Shown here in pieces: positions 46,288-55,250 of a DNA stretch of 64,000 nucleotides. Where the stretch lies: NCBI RefSeq assembly GCF_000359585.1, contig NZ_APMH01000017.1, positions 1-64,000 on the forward strand, in the 5' to 3' direction. The notes below the pieces were generated by a model. It saw only the letters and a program-made list of their open reading frames with translations. It made no database searches and was not told the DNA's origin. The stretch comes from Clostridium tyrobutyricum DSM 2637 = ATCC 25755 = JCM 11008. GTDB lineage: Bacteria; Bacillota; Clostridia; Clostridiales; Clostridiaceae. Position 1 is the first letter of the stretch; the number at the start of each line of letters is the position of its first letter. The position numbers and the translations under genes are program-made.

Positions 46288-47025
46288 ATGTCAGGACATT
46301 CAAAATGGCATAATATACAAGCTAAAAAAGGTAAAATAGATGCCCAAAGGGGAAAGATATTTACCAAAATAGGTAAAGAAATTGCAATTGCAGCAAAAGA
46401 TGGTTCAAATCCGGATACAAATTCAAAACTTAGGGATGTTATTGCAAAGGCAAAATCCAACAATATGCCTCAAGATACAATAAATAGAGCAATAAAAAAA
46501 GGTTCTGGCGAAATGGAAGGACTAAATTATGAAGAAGTTACATATGAAGGTTATGGACCAAGTGGTGTAGCCATAATAGTTAAAGCTCTTACTGATAATA
46601 AAAATAGAACTGCAGGAAATGTTAGAACTGCATTTACAAGAAGTGGTGGCAACTTAGGAGCTAACGGATGTGTAGGCTATATGTTTCATACTAAAGGTCA
46701 GATAATAATAGAAAAAACAGATGATATGGACGAAGATGACATGATGATGAAAGCTTTGGATGTGGGTGCAGAAGATTTTGAGGCTCAGGATGAAGTATTT
46801 GAAATAACTACTACCATAGAAGATTTTGGAGATGTGAGAGATTCACTTGAATCACAGGGATTTAAATTTATATCAGCTGATATTATTATGATACCAGATA
46901 CTCTGACAGCTGTTGATATGGAAACTGCTGAGAAGGTTCAAAAACTTATAGATAAACTTGAAGATGATGATGATGTTCAAAATGTCTATCACAATGCGGA
47001 TTTCCCTGATGAATTTGATGATTAA
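46288..47025 (+). CDS. yebC: YebC/PmpR family protein
   Basis: 245 residues, full length. [20 protein letters not shown] at the N-terminus and [32 protein letters not shown] and [17 protein letters not shown] are the family signatures. Members act as DNA-binding regulators or, by recent work, as factors relieving ribosome stalling. In many genomes yebC adjoins ruvCAB; here ruvAB is 1.9 kb downstream with mltG and bofC between. GGGAGGG precedes the ATG. Confidence 0.95.
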   Translation: MSGHSKWHNIQAKKGKIDAQRGKIFTKIGKEIAIAAKDGSNPDTNSKLRDVIAKAKSNNMPQDTINRAIKKGSGEMEGLNYEEVTYEGYGPSGVAIIVKALTDNKNRTAGNVRTAFTRSGGNLGANGCVGYMFHTKGQIIIEKTDDMDEDDMMMKALDVGAEDFEAQDEVFEITTTIEDFGDVRDSLESQGFKFISADIIMIPDTLTAVDMETAEKVQKLIDKLEDDDDVQNVYHNADFPDEFDD

Positions 47026-47032
47026 AACATTA

Positions 47033-47070
47033 AAAACCAGTCCACATAATGCATTGTGTGGACTGGTTTT
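47033..47070 (+). terminator. Terminator of yebC
   Basis: A perfect 14-bp stem (AAAACCAGTCCACA / TGTGGACTGGTTTT) with a 10-nt loop, ending in TTTTTATTTT. It may also serve the opposing mltG gene on the other strand. Confidence 0.92.
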
Positions 47071-47145
47071 TATTTTACTTAGGGGGGAATGGGTGGGAAT
47101 ATAGATAGATTTGGTTTTTGCATAAATTATCTATATTCTCTTTAC

Positions 47146-47970
47146 TTACTTATTATTATATGTTGATATGTTTTTAAGATGATTTGAATATGTTTCAGAA
47201 AATATATGTTCATTTGTTCTATTATCCAACACATAATAAAGATATTTTGTATTTGCAGGATGAACAGCTGCAGATATTGACTTAGTGCCTGGATTACATA
47301 TCGCTGATGGTGGTAATCCAGTGTTCAAATAGGTATTATATGGAGATTTTACTTTTAAATCTTTGTTATATAATTTATCCTTATGTCCAATTATATATAA
47401 AATAGTTGCATCTATCTGAAGAGGCATGTTTTTGTTTAATCTATTATAAATAACACTTGATATTTTGGGCCTGTCTACATCTTTTTTTGCTTCTTTCTCT
47501 ATTAAAGAGGCTATTATTACAACATCTTTTGTATTGAGATTGTTTTTAGTTATATACTCTTTATAAGGCTGTATGTGGATTGCAAATGCATTGAGCATTT
47601 CAACTACAATTTCCCTGCTGGACATCTTCTTATTAAAGGAATATGTAGCAGGATACAAGAAACCATCCAATTTATGTTTGTTATTTGGAATACTTTTTAA
47701 AAACCAATAATTAGTATCTTTATCACTTTCCCAATTTTCAACTGCATCCATAAAGTCATATTTTGTAACCAATCCTGATTTTTCTAGCGCTTGGCCTATT
47801 TGTTCAGTTGTGTATCCTTCGGGTATTGTTACTTTTACTATATTTGTATTGTTTCTAAAATGTCTGCTTATATAAGGAATATTCCTCAGACAAAATACTC
47901 CATATATGGCCAAAATAAAAACAATAGCTACGAATATAAATTTTTTTGATTTCATAATTACAAAGTTCAT
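47146..47970 (-). CDS. mltG: Endolytic murein transglycosylase MltG (YceG)
   Basis: 274 residues. One transmembrane segment near the N-terminus (FIFVAIVFILAIYGVFCL), a LysM-like subdomain (VTIPEGYTTEQIGQALEKSGLV) and the YceG catalytic part with ASLIEKEAKKDVDRPKISSVIYNRL (catalytic Glu) and NTYLNTGLPPSAICNPG. It cleaves nascent glycan strands at the membrane. The start is unclear: neither the ATG at 47970 nor the one at 47955 has a good ribosome site, and GAAGGAG is about 40 bases upstream. Confidence 0.92.
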   Translation of the reverse strand: MNFVIMKSKKFIFVAIVFILAIYGVFCLRNIPYISRHFRNNTNIVKVTIPEGYTTEQIGQALEKSGLVTKYDFMDAVENWESDKDTNYWFLKSIPNNKHKLDGFLYPATYSFNKKMSSREIVVEMLNAFAIHIQPYKEYITKNNLNTKDVVIIASLIEKEAKKDVDRPKISSVIYNRLNKNMPLQIDATILYIIGHKDKLYNKDLKVKSPYNTYLNTGLPPSAICNPGTKSISAAVHPANTKYLYYVLDNRTNEHIFSETYSNHLKNISTYNNK

Positions 47971-48183
47971 ATATAGCGTAACTAATTAAGCTAAGAACTA
48001 ATTTCAACTCCTTCTGTATTTATATATTTAATCTTATATTAGTATAACATATCTGCAAATATCATTATTAAAATTTAGTAATAATTTAAAAATATAAGAA
48101 ATTGCTGATTTTAATGTAAAAGTAAATAATATATGTATAATATTAGCACATCATGTCCATAATAATCAGTAAGGAGGGATATT

Positions 48184-48756
48184 ATGGATATAAGAAAATT
48201 TCGTACAGCATCATTAGTTGTTTTAACCATTTTAGTATTTGGTATAAGTTATTATATATGTGTAAATAAAATACAGGATTATGATAGTACAAAAAATTAT
48301 AATTTTGTAAAGACAAATTCAAATGTAGACAATATAATGTCTAAAAATGGAAATATAATATTGAAAATAAAATATGCTAAAAGTGGGGCAGTTCAAATTC
48401 AAGAAGAAAAATCAGCAGGTAATCTGGCGGGAAAAACTAAAAGTCAGATAGAAAATATTTATAAAGGCAGGGGCTATAAGATGTATAGCTTTAATCCACT
48501 TGAAGCAGTTATGATTAAAGAAGTGGATAAGTATGAACCAAATAAATATGTAGTTGGCATAAAAGATGGAGCAGTAGCAATATATAAAACAGATGCGGAT
48601 GGCAGCATGTTTATAGAAGATTCATCAAGGGATATAACGGATATAAAAATAAATAGATTGAAACCCAAGGATATAGAAATGCTGACCAAAGGAGATAAAT
48701 ATTTTCAATGTGACACCCTGAATGATGCTGAAGCACGCCTTGAAGACTATGAATAA
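48184..48756 (+). CDS. BofC-like protein
   Basis: 190 residues with a single N-terminal transmembrane segment or signal anchor (SLVVLTILVFGISYYICV). The C-terminal part YVVGIKDGAVAIYKTDADGS ... DITDIKINRLKPKDIEMLTKGDKYF ... NDAEARLEDYE resembles the BofC C-terminal domain. In B. subtilis BofC is a forespore protein that restrains SpoIVB, and bofC lies next to ruvAB, as here. The N-terminal half is divergent, so the assignment rests on the C-terminus plus synteny. AAGGAGG lies before the ATG. Confidence 0.7.
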   Translation: MDIRKFRTASLVVLTILVFGISYYICVNKIQDYDSTKNYNFVKTNSNVDNIMSKNGNIILKIKYAKSGAVQIQEEKSAGNLAGKTKSQIENIYKGRGYKMYSFNPLEAVMIKEVDKYEPNKYVVGIKDGAVAIYKTDADGSMFIEDSSRDITDIKINRLKPKDIEMLTKGDKYFQCDTLNDAEARLEDYE

Positions 48757-48757
48757 T

Positions 48758-48774
48758 AGCCTTTGAGGCTTTTT
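48758..48774 (+). terminator. Short terminator after the bofC-like gene
   Basis: A 5-bp stem AGCCT/AGGCT with loop TTG followed by TTTT. Weak but directly after the stop codon, and a separate promoter for ruvA follows. Confidence 0.5.
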
Positions 48775-48796
48775 GACGTTAGTTGTATTTAATTAC

Positions 48797-48825
48797 TTGA
48801 ATAAACGTTTTTAAAATGATAAAGT
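48797..48825 (+). promoter_or_regulatory. ruvA promoter with shared TGAATAAACGTTT element (LexA-like)
   Basis: TTGAAT, 17 bases, TAAAGT. The 13-mer TGAATAAACGTTT (48798-48810) overlaps the -35 and spacer, where a repressor would block polymerase. The identical 13-mer lies at the yebC promoter. The GAAT-AAAC-GTTT half-site layout is one base off the clostridial LexA box, and ruvAB is a frequent SOS target. Confidence 0.5.
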
Positions 48826-48888
48826 ATTATGTGTTACAATTATTTCTTTAATTTTTGGAAAGTATTATTATTTTTGGAGGAAGTTTCA

Positions 48889-49482
48889 GTGTATGAGTAT
48901 ATAAAAGGAATTTATGCAGGTATGAATAAAGACTACATAATAGTGGAAAACAACGATATTGGATATAGAATAAATACATCTGGAAGTACCATTGCTAATA
49001 TTCCTAAAATTGGAGATCACATATTGGTCTATGTAACTCAAATAGTAAGAGAAGATTTTATTGGATTATATGGATTTTTAACTAGAGAAGAACTGTTTAT
49101 GTTCAATTTGTTGCTTGGAGTAAATGGTATAGGAGCGAAAGCTGCATTGTCACTGTTGTCTATAACTAATGTAAACAACTTAAAATATGCTATAATAACT
49201 AAAGATGAAAATACAATAATCAGAGCTCCCGGCATAGGTAAAAAAACTGCCCAAAGAGTTATATTGGAGCTAAAGGATAAAATAGACTGCAAGGAAATAG
49301 ATCAACTTAATGGTAATGAAGATGAGTTGAATGCAAATAATGAAAACTTATCTGAAGCACTAGAGGCGCTCATTTCTCTTGGGTATTCTCAAAAAGAAGC
49401 ATCAAAGGCATTGGATTCAATAAAAATTGGTGATTCTGTTGAAGTTATTATTAAAGATGCACTTAAATTTTTAATGGGTTAG
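48889..49482 (+). CDS. ruvA: Holliday junction DNA helicase subunit RuvA
   Basis: 197 residues from the GTG at 48889, preceded by GGAGGAAG; this start restores the usual RuvA N-terminus (VYEYIKGIYAG) and length. Domain I is the OB fold, domain II two HhH motifs (LLGVNGIGAKAALSLLS, IIRAPGIGKKTAQRVILELK), and domain III the C-terminal RuvB-binding helices (ALEALISLGYSQKEASKAL). It binds four-way junctions and loads RuvB, encoded 15 bases downstream. Confidence 0.97.
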   Translation: MYEYIKGIYAGMNKDYIIVENNDIGYRINTSGSTIANIPKIGDHILVYVTQIVREDFIGLYGFLTREELFMFNLLLGVNGIGAKAALSLLSITNVNNLKYAIITKDENTIIRAPGIGKKTAQRVILELKDKIDCKEIDQLNGNEDELNANNENLSEALEALISLGYSQKEASKALDSIKIGDSVEVIIKDALKFLMG

Positions 49483-49497
49483 GTTAGGTGAGTAAAT

Positions 49498-50529
49498 ATG
49501 GAAGATAGAATTGTAACTCCTTCTGTTTTAGACGGGGAAGGAGAAAACGAGTATAGTTTAAGACCTAAAAAACTCAATGAATATATAGGACAGGAAAATG
49601 TAAAAAACAAGCTTAAGATATTTATACAAGCTGCGAAAAATAGAAATGAAGCATTGGATCATGTGCTGTTTTATGGTCCGCCAGGTCTTGGAAAAACTAC
49701 TCTTGCAAATATAATAGCCCGTGAAATGGGTGGAAATTTGAAGGTTACATCAGGACCTGCTATAGAAAAAGCAGGTGATTTGGCTGCAATACTTACAAAT
49801 TTAAATAATATGGATGTACTTTTTATAGATGAAATACACAGGTTGAATAGAAGTGTAGAAGAAATATTGTATCCAGCCATGGAGGATTATGCACTTGACA
49901 TAGTAATAGGTAAAGGTGCTTCAGCAAAATCCATAAGACTGGATTTGCCGAACTTTACACTCATAGGTGCAACTACGAGAATTGGACTTTTAACAGCACC
50001 GCTTAGGGATAGGTTCGGAATGTTATGTCCTATGGAATTCTACAGTGAAGACGAACTCAGTGAAATTATATTGAGATCTGCAGATATACTCAATATAAAA
50101 ATTGATGCTCAGGCTGCAAAAGAGATAGGAAGAAGATCGCGCGGCACTCCAAGAATTGCCAATAGAATATTAAAAAGAGTAAGGGATTATTCGGAAGTTA
50201 AGGGTAATGGAATCATAGATATGGAAAGCAGCAAAGCTGCACTTAAACTCCTTGAAGTTGACAATGAAGGATTTGATAGTATAGACAATAAAATACTTAA
50301 GGCTATAATTGATAATTTTAATGGAGGTCCTGTTGGATTGGAAACCCTGGCTTATTTTATAGGAGAGGAACTGGATACAATACAAGATGTATATGAGCCC
50401 TATTTAATCCAAAAAGGTTTTATAATAAGAACTCCAAGAGGAAGAATGGCATCAGATAGTGCATATAGACATTTTAATAGAACCAGATCAGACAAAAAAT
50501 CAAGACAATCAACTTTATTTGATAAATAG
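49498..50529 (+). CDS. ruvB: Holliday junction branch-migration ATPase RuvB
   Basis: 343 residues. [19 protein letters not shown] at the start, Walker [14 protein letters not shown], Walker [13 protein letters not shown], sensor 1 [20 protein letters not shown], and a C-terminal winged helix ([20 protein letters not shown]). It drives branch migration with RuvA. No ruvC is present in the window. Confidence 0.98.
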   Translation: MEDRIVTPSVLDGEGENEYSLRPKKLNEYIGQENVKNKLKIFIQAAKNRNEALDHVLFYGPPGLGKTTLANIIAREMGGNLKVTSGPAIEKAGDLAAILTNLNNMDVLFIDEIHRLNRSVEEILYPAMEDYALDIVIGKGASAKSIRLDLPNFTLIGATTRIGLLTAPLRDRFGMLCPMEFYSEDELSEIILRSADILNIKIDAQAAKEIGRRSRGTPRIANRILKRVRDYSEVKGNGIIDMESSKAALKLLEVDNEGFDSIDNKILKAIIDNFNGGPVGLETLAYFIGEELDTIQDVYEPYLIQKGFIIRTPRGRMASDSAYRHFNRTRSDKKSRQSTLFDK

Positions 50530-50574
50530 AGTTGTAATTGTGTAATTTGAATCGTACGAAATGGAGTGAATAAA

Positions 50575-51600
50575 TTGCGAATAACAGATTTTGATTTTTA
50601 TCTACCAAAGGAACTTATTGCACAGCATCCTTTAAAACAGAGGGATGAGGCAAGACTTATGGTACTTGATAAAAATAGCGGCAATGTTGAACATAAGGTA
50701 TTTAGGGATATAATAGATTATTTGAATCAAGGAGATTGTCTTGTCTTAAATGATACAAGAGTACTTCCTGCAAGGTTAATAGGCAGCAAAGAGGGAACAG
50801 GGGGTAAGATGGAAATCCTGTTACTTAAGAGAACAGAGGATGATACATGGGAAACTTTAGTTAAACCTGGTAAAAGAGCTAGAGTAGGAAGTCGGTTTAA
50901 CTTTGGAAATGGCGAATTGAAGGCTGAAATACTCGAAGAAAAGGAAGATGGAAACAGGATGGTAAAATTTGAATATGCCGGTATATTTGAGGAAGTACTG
51001 GACAGACTTGGACAAATGCCTCTTCCACCATACATAAAGGAAAAACTGGAAGATAAGGAAATGTATCAGACAGTATATTCAAAGGAAGAAGGATCTGCGG
51101 CAGCTCCTACAGCAGGACTTCATTTTACAAAAGAACTTTTGAGCAAAATAGCTGAAAAGGGAGTAGAGATTGCATTTTTGACATTGCATGTAGGTCTTGG
51201 TACATTTAGGCCGGTTAAAGTTGAGAATATTGAAGATCATGACATGCATTCTGAATACTACCGTATGACTAAAGATACTTCAGATAAGATAAATAAAGCT
51301 AAAGAGACAGGACATAAAATAGTAGCGGTAGGTACAACATCCTGTAGGACTCTAGAGACTATAGGAGACGAAGATGGAAGAGTAAGAGAACAATCGGGAT
51401 GGACAGATATATTTATTTACCCTGGTTACAAATACAAAGTGGTGGATAATCTTATAACCAATTTTCACCTGCCTGAATCAACATTAATAATGCTTGTAAG
51501 TGCACTTTGTGGAAGAGAAAATATACTGAATGCTTACAAAATTGCAGTAGATGAGGAATACAGGTTTTTTAGCTTTGGAGATGCCATGTTCATAAAATAG
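50575..51600 (+). CDS. queA: tRNA preQ1(34) S-adenosylmethionine ribosyltransferase-isomerase QueA
   Basis: 341 residues from a TTG 6 bases after GGAGTG; an in-frame GTG at 50566 overlaps that site. Motifs: [52 protein letters not shown] and [16 protein letters not shown]. It transfers the ribosyl moiety of SAM to preQ1 in tRNA to give epoxyqueuosine. It is followed 12 bases later by tgt, which inserts preQ1. Confidence 0.97.
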   Translation: MRITDFDFYLPKELIAQHPLKQRDEARLMVLDKNSGNVEHKVFRDIIDYLNQGDCLVLNDTRVLPARLIGSKEGTGGKMEILLLKRTEDDTWETLVKPGKRARVGSRFNFGNGELKAEILEEKEDGNRMVKFEYAGIFEEVLDRLGQMPLPPYIKEKLEDKEMYQTVYSKEEGSAAAPTAGLHFTKELLSKIAEKGVEIAFLTLHVGLGTFRPVKVENIEDHDMHSEYYRMTKDTSDKINKAKETGHKIVAVGTTSCRTLETIGDEDGRVREQSGWTDIFIYPGYKYKVVDNLITNFHLPESTLIMLVSALCGRENILNAYKIAVDEEYRFFSFGDAMFIK

Positions 51601-51612
51601 GGGGAATAATCA

Positions 51613-52746
51613 ATGTATAAGCTTCTTAAAAAACAAGGAAATGCAAGACGTGGACAGTTGACAACAGTACACGGAGTAGTTCAAACACCTGTATTTATGA
51701 ATGTAGGCACATTGGCAGCTATAAAAGGTGCTGTTTCAAGTGTTGACTTGAGAAATATTGGATGCCAGGTGGAATTGTCAAATACATATCATTTAAGTTT
51801 AAGACCAGGAGACGAGGTTATTAGAAAACTTGGAGGTCTTCATAAATTTATGAATTGGGATAGACCTATTTTAACGGATTCAGGTGGATTTCAGGTGTTT
51901 TCCCTGGCAAAGATAAGAAAAATAAAGGAAGAAGGAGTCTATTTTAGTTCTCATATTGATGGAAGAAAAATATTTATGGGACCTGAAGAGAGTATGAGAA
52001 TTCAAAGCAATCTTGCATCAACTATAGCTATGGCATTTGATGAATGCATTGAAAATCCTTCACCTAGAGAATATGTCCAAAAATCTGTAGAGAGAACTAC
52101 AAGATGGCTTGAAAGATGTAAAGCAGAAATGAATAGATTGAATTCAATGCCTGATACTATAAATAGAAAACAGATGCTATTTGGAATAAATCAAGGCGGT
52201 ACATATGATGATATAAGAATAGAACATGCCAAGGCGATCAGTGACTTGAACCTGGATGGTTATGCCATTGGAGGGTTGGCTGTTGGTGAAACTAGTGAAG
52301 AAATGTATAGGATAATAGAAAAAGTTGTACCACATTTACCTCAAGATAAGCCTATATATTTAATGGGAGTTGGAACTCCTACAAATATACTTGAAGCAGT
52401 AGAAAGAGGGGTAGATTTTTTTGATTGTGTACTTCCTGCAAGAAATGGGAGGCATTCTCATGTGTTTACAGACCATGGACAATTGAATCTCTTAAATGCA
52501 AAGTATGAATTGGATGATAGTCCAATTGACTATAATTGCAGTTGCCCGGTTTGCAAAAATTACAGCAGAGCTTATATAAGACATTTATTTAAAGCAAAGG
52601 AAATGCTAGCTATGAGACTTTGTGTCATGCATAATTTATATTTTTATAATAATTTGATGAGTGAAATAAGAGATGCTATTGATGGAAATTACTTTCCAAA
52701 ATATAAAGAACAAAAAATCCAACAATGGAATGAAAGTAAAAAATAA
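51613..52746 (+). CDS. tgt: tRNA-guanine(34) transglycosylase
   Basis: 377 residues, TIM-barrel enzyme. DSGGFQVFSL holds the nucleophile region, FGINQGGTYDDIRIEHA and YAIGGLAVGE the substrate loops, DCVLPARNGRHS the second catalytic Asp. The zinc site is CSCPVCKNYSRAYIRHL with a following His. It exchanges G34 for preQ1 in tRNAs with GUN anticodons. Ribosome site GGGGG; operon with queA and yajC. Confidence 0.98.
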   Translation: MYKLLKKQGNARRGQLTTVHGVVQTPVFMNVGTLAAIKGAVSSVDLRNIGCQVELSNTYHLSLRPGDEVIRKLGGLHKFMNWDRPILTDSGGFQVFSLAKIRKIKEEGVYFSSHIDGRKIFMGPEESMRIQSNLASTIAMAFDECIENPSPREYVQKSVERTTRWLERCKAEMNRLNSMPDTINRKQMLFGINQGGTYDDIRIEHAKAISDLNLDGYAIGGLAVGETSEEMYRIIEKVVPHLPQDKPIYLMGVGTPTNILEAVERGVDFFDCVLPARNGRHSHVFTDHGQLNLLNAKYELDDSPIDYNCSCPVCKNYSRAYIRHLFKAKEMLAMRLCVMHNLYFYNNLMSEIRDAIDGNYFPKYKEQKIQQWNESKK

Positions 52747-52761
52747 CAAGGAGGTATAAAT

Positions 52762-53061
52762 ATGAAGAATTTAGGAACATTTGCACCATTCCTTATTGTC
52801 ATTATAGTGTGTTATCTATTTATGTTTCTTCCTGAAAGCAAGAGAAGAAAAAAATATAGCAGCATGCTTGGTGAACTTAAGGTAAACGATGAAATTATAA
52901 CAAAGGGAGGAATAATAGGAAAAGTTACCAACATACAGGATAAAGAAATTACACTTCAGACAGGACCGGACAGAGTAAAAATAAAGCTCAGTAAAAGTGG
53001 TATATTGAATGTTTTGTCAAGTAGAAGCACTTCAGAAGTGTCTAAAAGCGAAGATAAATAA
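52762..53061 (+). CDS. yajC: Preprotein translocase accessory subunit YajC
   Basis: 99 residues: one N-terminal transmembrane helix (FAPFLIVIIVCYLFMFLPESKRRKK), then the YajC domain with MLGELKVNDEIITKGGIIGKV and ITLQTGPDRVKIKLSKSGI. It associates with SecDF, encoded 2.2 kb downstream. Ribosome site AAGGAGG. Confidence 0.95.
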   Translation: MKNLGTFAPFLIVIIVCYLFMFLPESKRRKKYSSMLGELKVNDEIITKGGIIGKVTNIQDKEITLQTGPDRVKIKLSKSGILNVLSSRSTSEVSKSEDK

Positions 53062-53122
53062 ATTATAAGTAATAAAGCATCTTTCATCTACATAAATACT
53101 ATTAGATGGGGGGTGTTTTAAT

Positions 53123-53488
53123 TTGGAAAAATATAATTATATTCCTGCTGCCGAAGGTGTACTTAGAAGTTTTATAATTACAGTGTTGATGCTTTTGATG
53201 TTTGCTGTAGTAATGACATTTGTTGAAGTAAATGAATTTGTGAATTCTATTTTTTATGTTGTAACAACTATCCTGAGCATAATGTATGGTGCAATATATG
53301 CTTCAAGAAAAATAAAGAGAAAAGGTTGGCTTGTAGGAATTATAGTTGCGATTTTGTATATAATCATACTATACATAGTCTCTATAATTTCAGGAAATTC
53401 TTCTGTAATTGGTTCTGAAGGTATTAAAAGATTGATACTTGCACTTCTTGTAGGTGGAATGTCAGGCATAATTGGGGTTAATCTTTAG
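53123..53488 (+). CDS. TIGR04086 family membrane protein
   Basis: 121 residues, four predicted transmembrane segments, glycine-rich last helix (LILALLVGGMSGIIGVNL). Proteins of this family are found next to the SCIFF peptide gene in clostridia, as here, but no function is known. It could be linked to SCIFF export or sensing, or simply be syntenic. It starts at a TTG after GGGGGGTG. Confidence 0.8.
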   Translation: MEKYNYIPAAEGVLRSFIITVLMLLMFAVVMTFVEVNEFVNSIFYVVTTILSIMYGAIYASRKIKRKGWLVGIIVAILYIIILYIVSIISGNSSVIGSEGIKRLILALLVGGMSGIIGVNL

Positions 53489-53553
53489 TTGGTTAATTCT
53501 TTGTAAATATAGGTTGTATCTAAGTTTACAAACTTTATTTTAAGAATAATTTA

Positions 53554-53562
53554 TGTTATAAT
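53554..53562 (+). promoter_or_regulatory. Extended -10 promoter of the SCIFF gene
   Basis: TGTTATAAT matches the extended -10 (TGnTATAAT), about 34 bases before the ATG; no convincing -35 is seen. A separate promoter here means the SCIFF gene need not depend on the yajC operon. Confidence 0.5.
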
Positions 53563-53595
53563 CAAACAGAAACCTTTAAGAATGGGGGAAATTAA

Positions 53596-53733
53596 ATGAA
53601 GCATATAAGAACTATAAACAATTCTAACATAAAAGATAGTTTAAAAAAACCAGGTTGTAAAGAATGTGCTAATTCTTGTCAGTCAGCATGTAAGACTTCA
53701 TGTACAGTTGCTAACTTAGCTTGTGAAAATTAG
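53596..53733 (+). CDS. scfA: SCIFF ranthipeptide precursor (six cysteines in forty-five residues)
   Basis: 45 residues exactly, with six cysteines at 21, 24, 28, 32, 36 and 43 (GCKECANSCQSACKTSCTV). The N-terminal leader MKHIRTINNSNIKDSLKKPG is basic and conserved across Clostridia. In characterised systems the radical SAM maturase links Cys32 to the residue at 37 (here Thr37) by a thioether; both are present. SCIFF products have been tied to quorum sensing in some clostridia. Ribosome site GGGGGAA. A strong stem-loop overlaps the stop codon. Confidence 0.97.
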   Translation: MKHIRTINNSNIKDSLKKPGCKECANSCQSACKTSCTVANLACEN

Positions 53734-53780
53734 TATAAACTTAAGGCAGTAACATAGAGTTACTGCCTTAAGTTTATACT
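53732..53780 (+). other. Perfect 22-bp stem-loop between SCIFF gene and its maturase gene
   Basis: Arms 53732-53753 and 53759-53780 are exact complements with a 5-nt ATAGA loop, starting within the SCIFF stop codon. There is no T tract after it (CACATGAAAA follows). This suggests a transcript-stabilising or partial-readthrough element that would keep the precursor mRNA in excess over the maturase mRNA, rather than a classical terminator. Confidence 0.7.
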
Positions 53781-53817
53781 CACATGAAAATACAAAAAAT
53801 AGTAGGAGGAAGAAGAT

Positions 53818-55182
53818 TTGAACAATATTCATAAATTTATTCAGGGTGATGATTATTATGTAATAGATGTCAACTCTGGAACGGTTCATGTAATAGATGA
53901 ACTTGTATATGATATTTTAGATGATGATAGATTAAAAACTTTGGATCAAATTGGTAAATGCCTTGGAGATAAATACAGAAAAGAAGATATTTTAGAGGCC
54001 TATTCAGAAGTTAAACAATTAGTTAAAAATGGAACACTATATTCTGAAGATATATACAAGAATGCGGCATTAAGAAATGACAGTACTCCATCATTTATAA
54101 AAGCACTTTGCTTAAATATTGCACATGATTGTAATTTACGATGTAAATATTGTTTTGCAGATGAAGGTGAGTACAAAGGTAAAAGAAAATTGATGTCTGC
54201 TGAAATTGGAAAAAAAGCAATAGATTTTGTTATAGAAAAGTCTGGACCTAGAAAAAATATAGAAATCGATCTATTTGGTGGAGAACCACTTATGGCATTT
54301 GATACTATAGTAGAAATAGTAGAATATGCAAAGACTCAGGAAAAAATACATAACAAAAATATAAGGTTTACCATGACTACGAATGCTACATTATTAAATG
54401 ATAAAATCATGGATTACCTGGATAAAAATATGGGAAATATAGTACTAAGTATTGACGGCAGAAAAAAAGTAAATGATAATGTCAGGGTGAGAGTAGATGG
54501 AAGTGGATCCTTTGATTCTATACTTCCAAAAATAAAAAAGATGGTGGAAATGCGTGACAAATCCAAGCAATATTATGCTAGAGGAACATTTACAAGAGAA
54601 AATATAGATTTTTTCGAAGATATAAAATTTTTGGCAGATCAAGGGTTTGATGAAATATCAGTTGAACCAGTAGTGCTTCCTGAGGATAACCCTCTTTCTA
54701 TAAGGGAAGAAGACCTTGATACTATATTTAAACAATATGATAGATTATATGAGGAAATGATCCATAGAAAAAGAGATGGAAAAACGTTTAAATTCTACCA
54801 TTTTAACATAGATTTACAGGGGGGGCCCTGTGTCTACAAGAGAATATCAGGATGCGGTGCAGGGCATGAGTATGTGGCAATAACTCCAGATGGTGACATA
54901 TATCCGTGTCATCAATTTGTAGGAAATGAGAATTTTAAAATGGGTAATTTGAGTAATTTTGAAAATTTGAGACAGGACATAAGTCAAAAATTCAAAACTG
55001 CACATATATACAATAAGCCTGAATGTACAAATTGCTGGGCTAGATTTTACTGCAGCGGAGGTTGTCAGGCAAATAACTATAATTTCAATGGAGATATGAA
55101 TAAACCTTATTCATTGGGATGTAAAATGCAGAAAAAGAGAATTGAATGTGCAATTGCACTTAAAGTTAAAACTATGAATTGA
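53818..55182 (+). CDS. scfB: SCIFF radical SAM maturase (thioether-forming)
   Basis: 454 residues starting at a TTG after TAGGAGGA. An N-terminal RRE-like peptide-binding part (residues 1-85, HKFIQGDDYYVIDVNSGTVHVIDE), the radical SAM domain with CNLRCKYCFADEGEYKG, and a SPASM domain with auxiliary-cluster cysteines: GGPCVYKRISGCGAGHEY, DGDIYPCHQF, CTNCWARFYCSGGCQ and a final Cys in LGCKMQKKR. It installs the Cys-Thr thioether in the peptide encoded just upstream. Confidence 0.96.
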   Translation: MNNIHKFIQGDDYYVIDVNSGTVHVIDELVYDILDDDRLKTLDQIGKCLGDKYRKEDILEAYSEVKQLVKNGTLYSEDIYKNAALRNDSTPSFIKALCLNIAHDCNLRCKYCFADEGEYKGKRKLMSAEIGKKAIDFVIEKSGPRKNIEIDLFGGEPLMAFDTIVEIVEYAKTQEKIHNKNIRFTMTTNATLLNDKIMDYLDKNMGNIVLSIDGRKKVNDNVRVRVDGSGSFDSILPKIKKMVEMRDKSKQYYARGTFTRENIDFFEDIKFLADQGFDEISVEPVVLPEDNPLSIREEDLDTIFKQYDRLYEEMIHRKRDGKTFKFYHFNIDLQGGPCVYKRISGCGAGHEYVAITPDGDIYPCHQFVGNENFKMGNLSNFENLRQDISQKFKTAHIYNKPECTNCWARFYCSGGCQANNYNFNGDMNKPYSLGCKMQKKRIECAIALKVKTMN

Positions 55183-55250
55183 ATAAAAGTGATATAATTT
55201 TATTGTATTATCTATAAAAAAGTACAAATTAGTAAAAAAGGAGCATAAAC

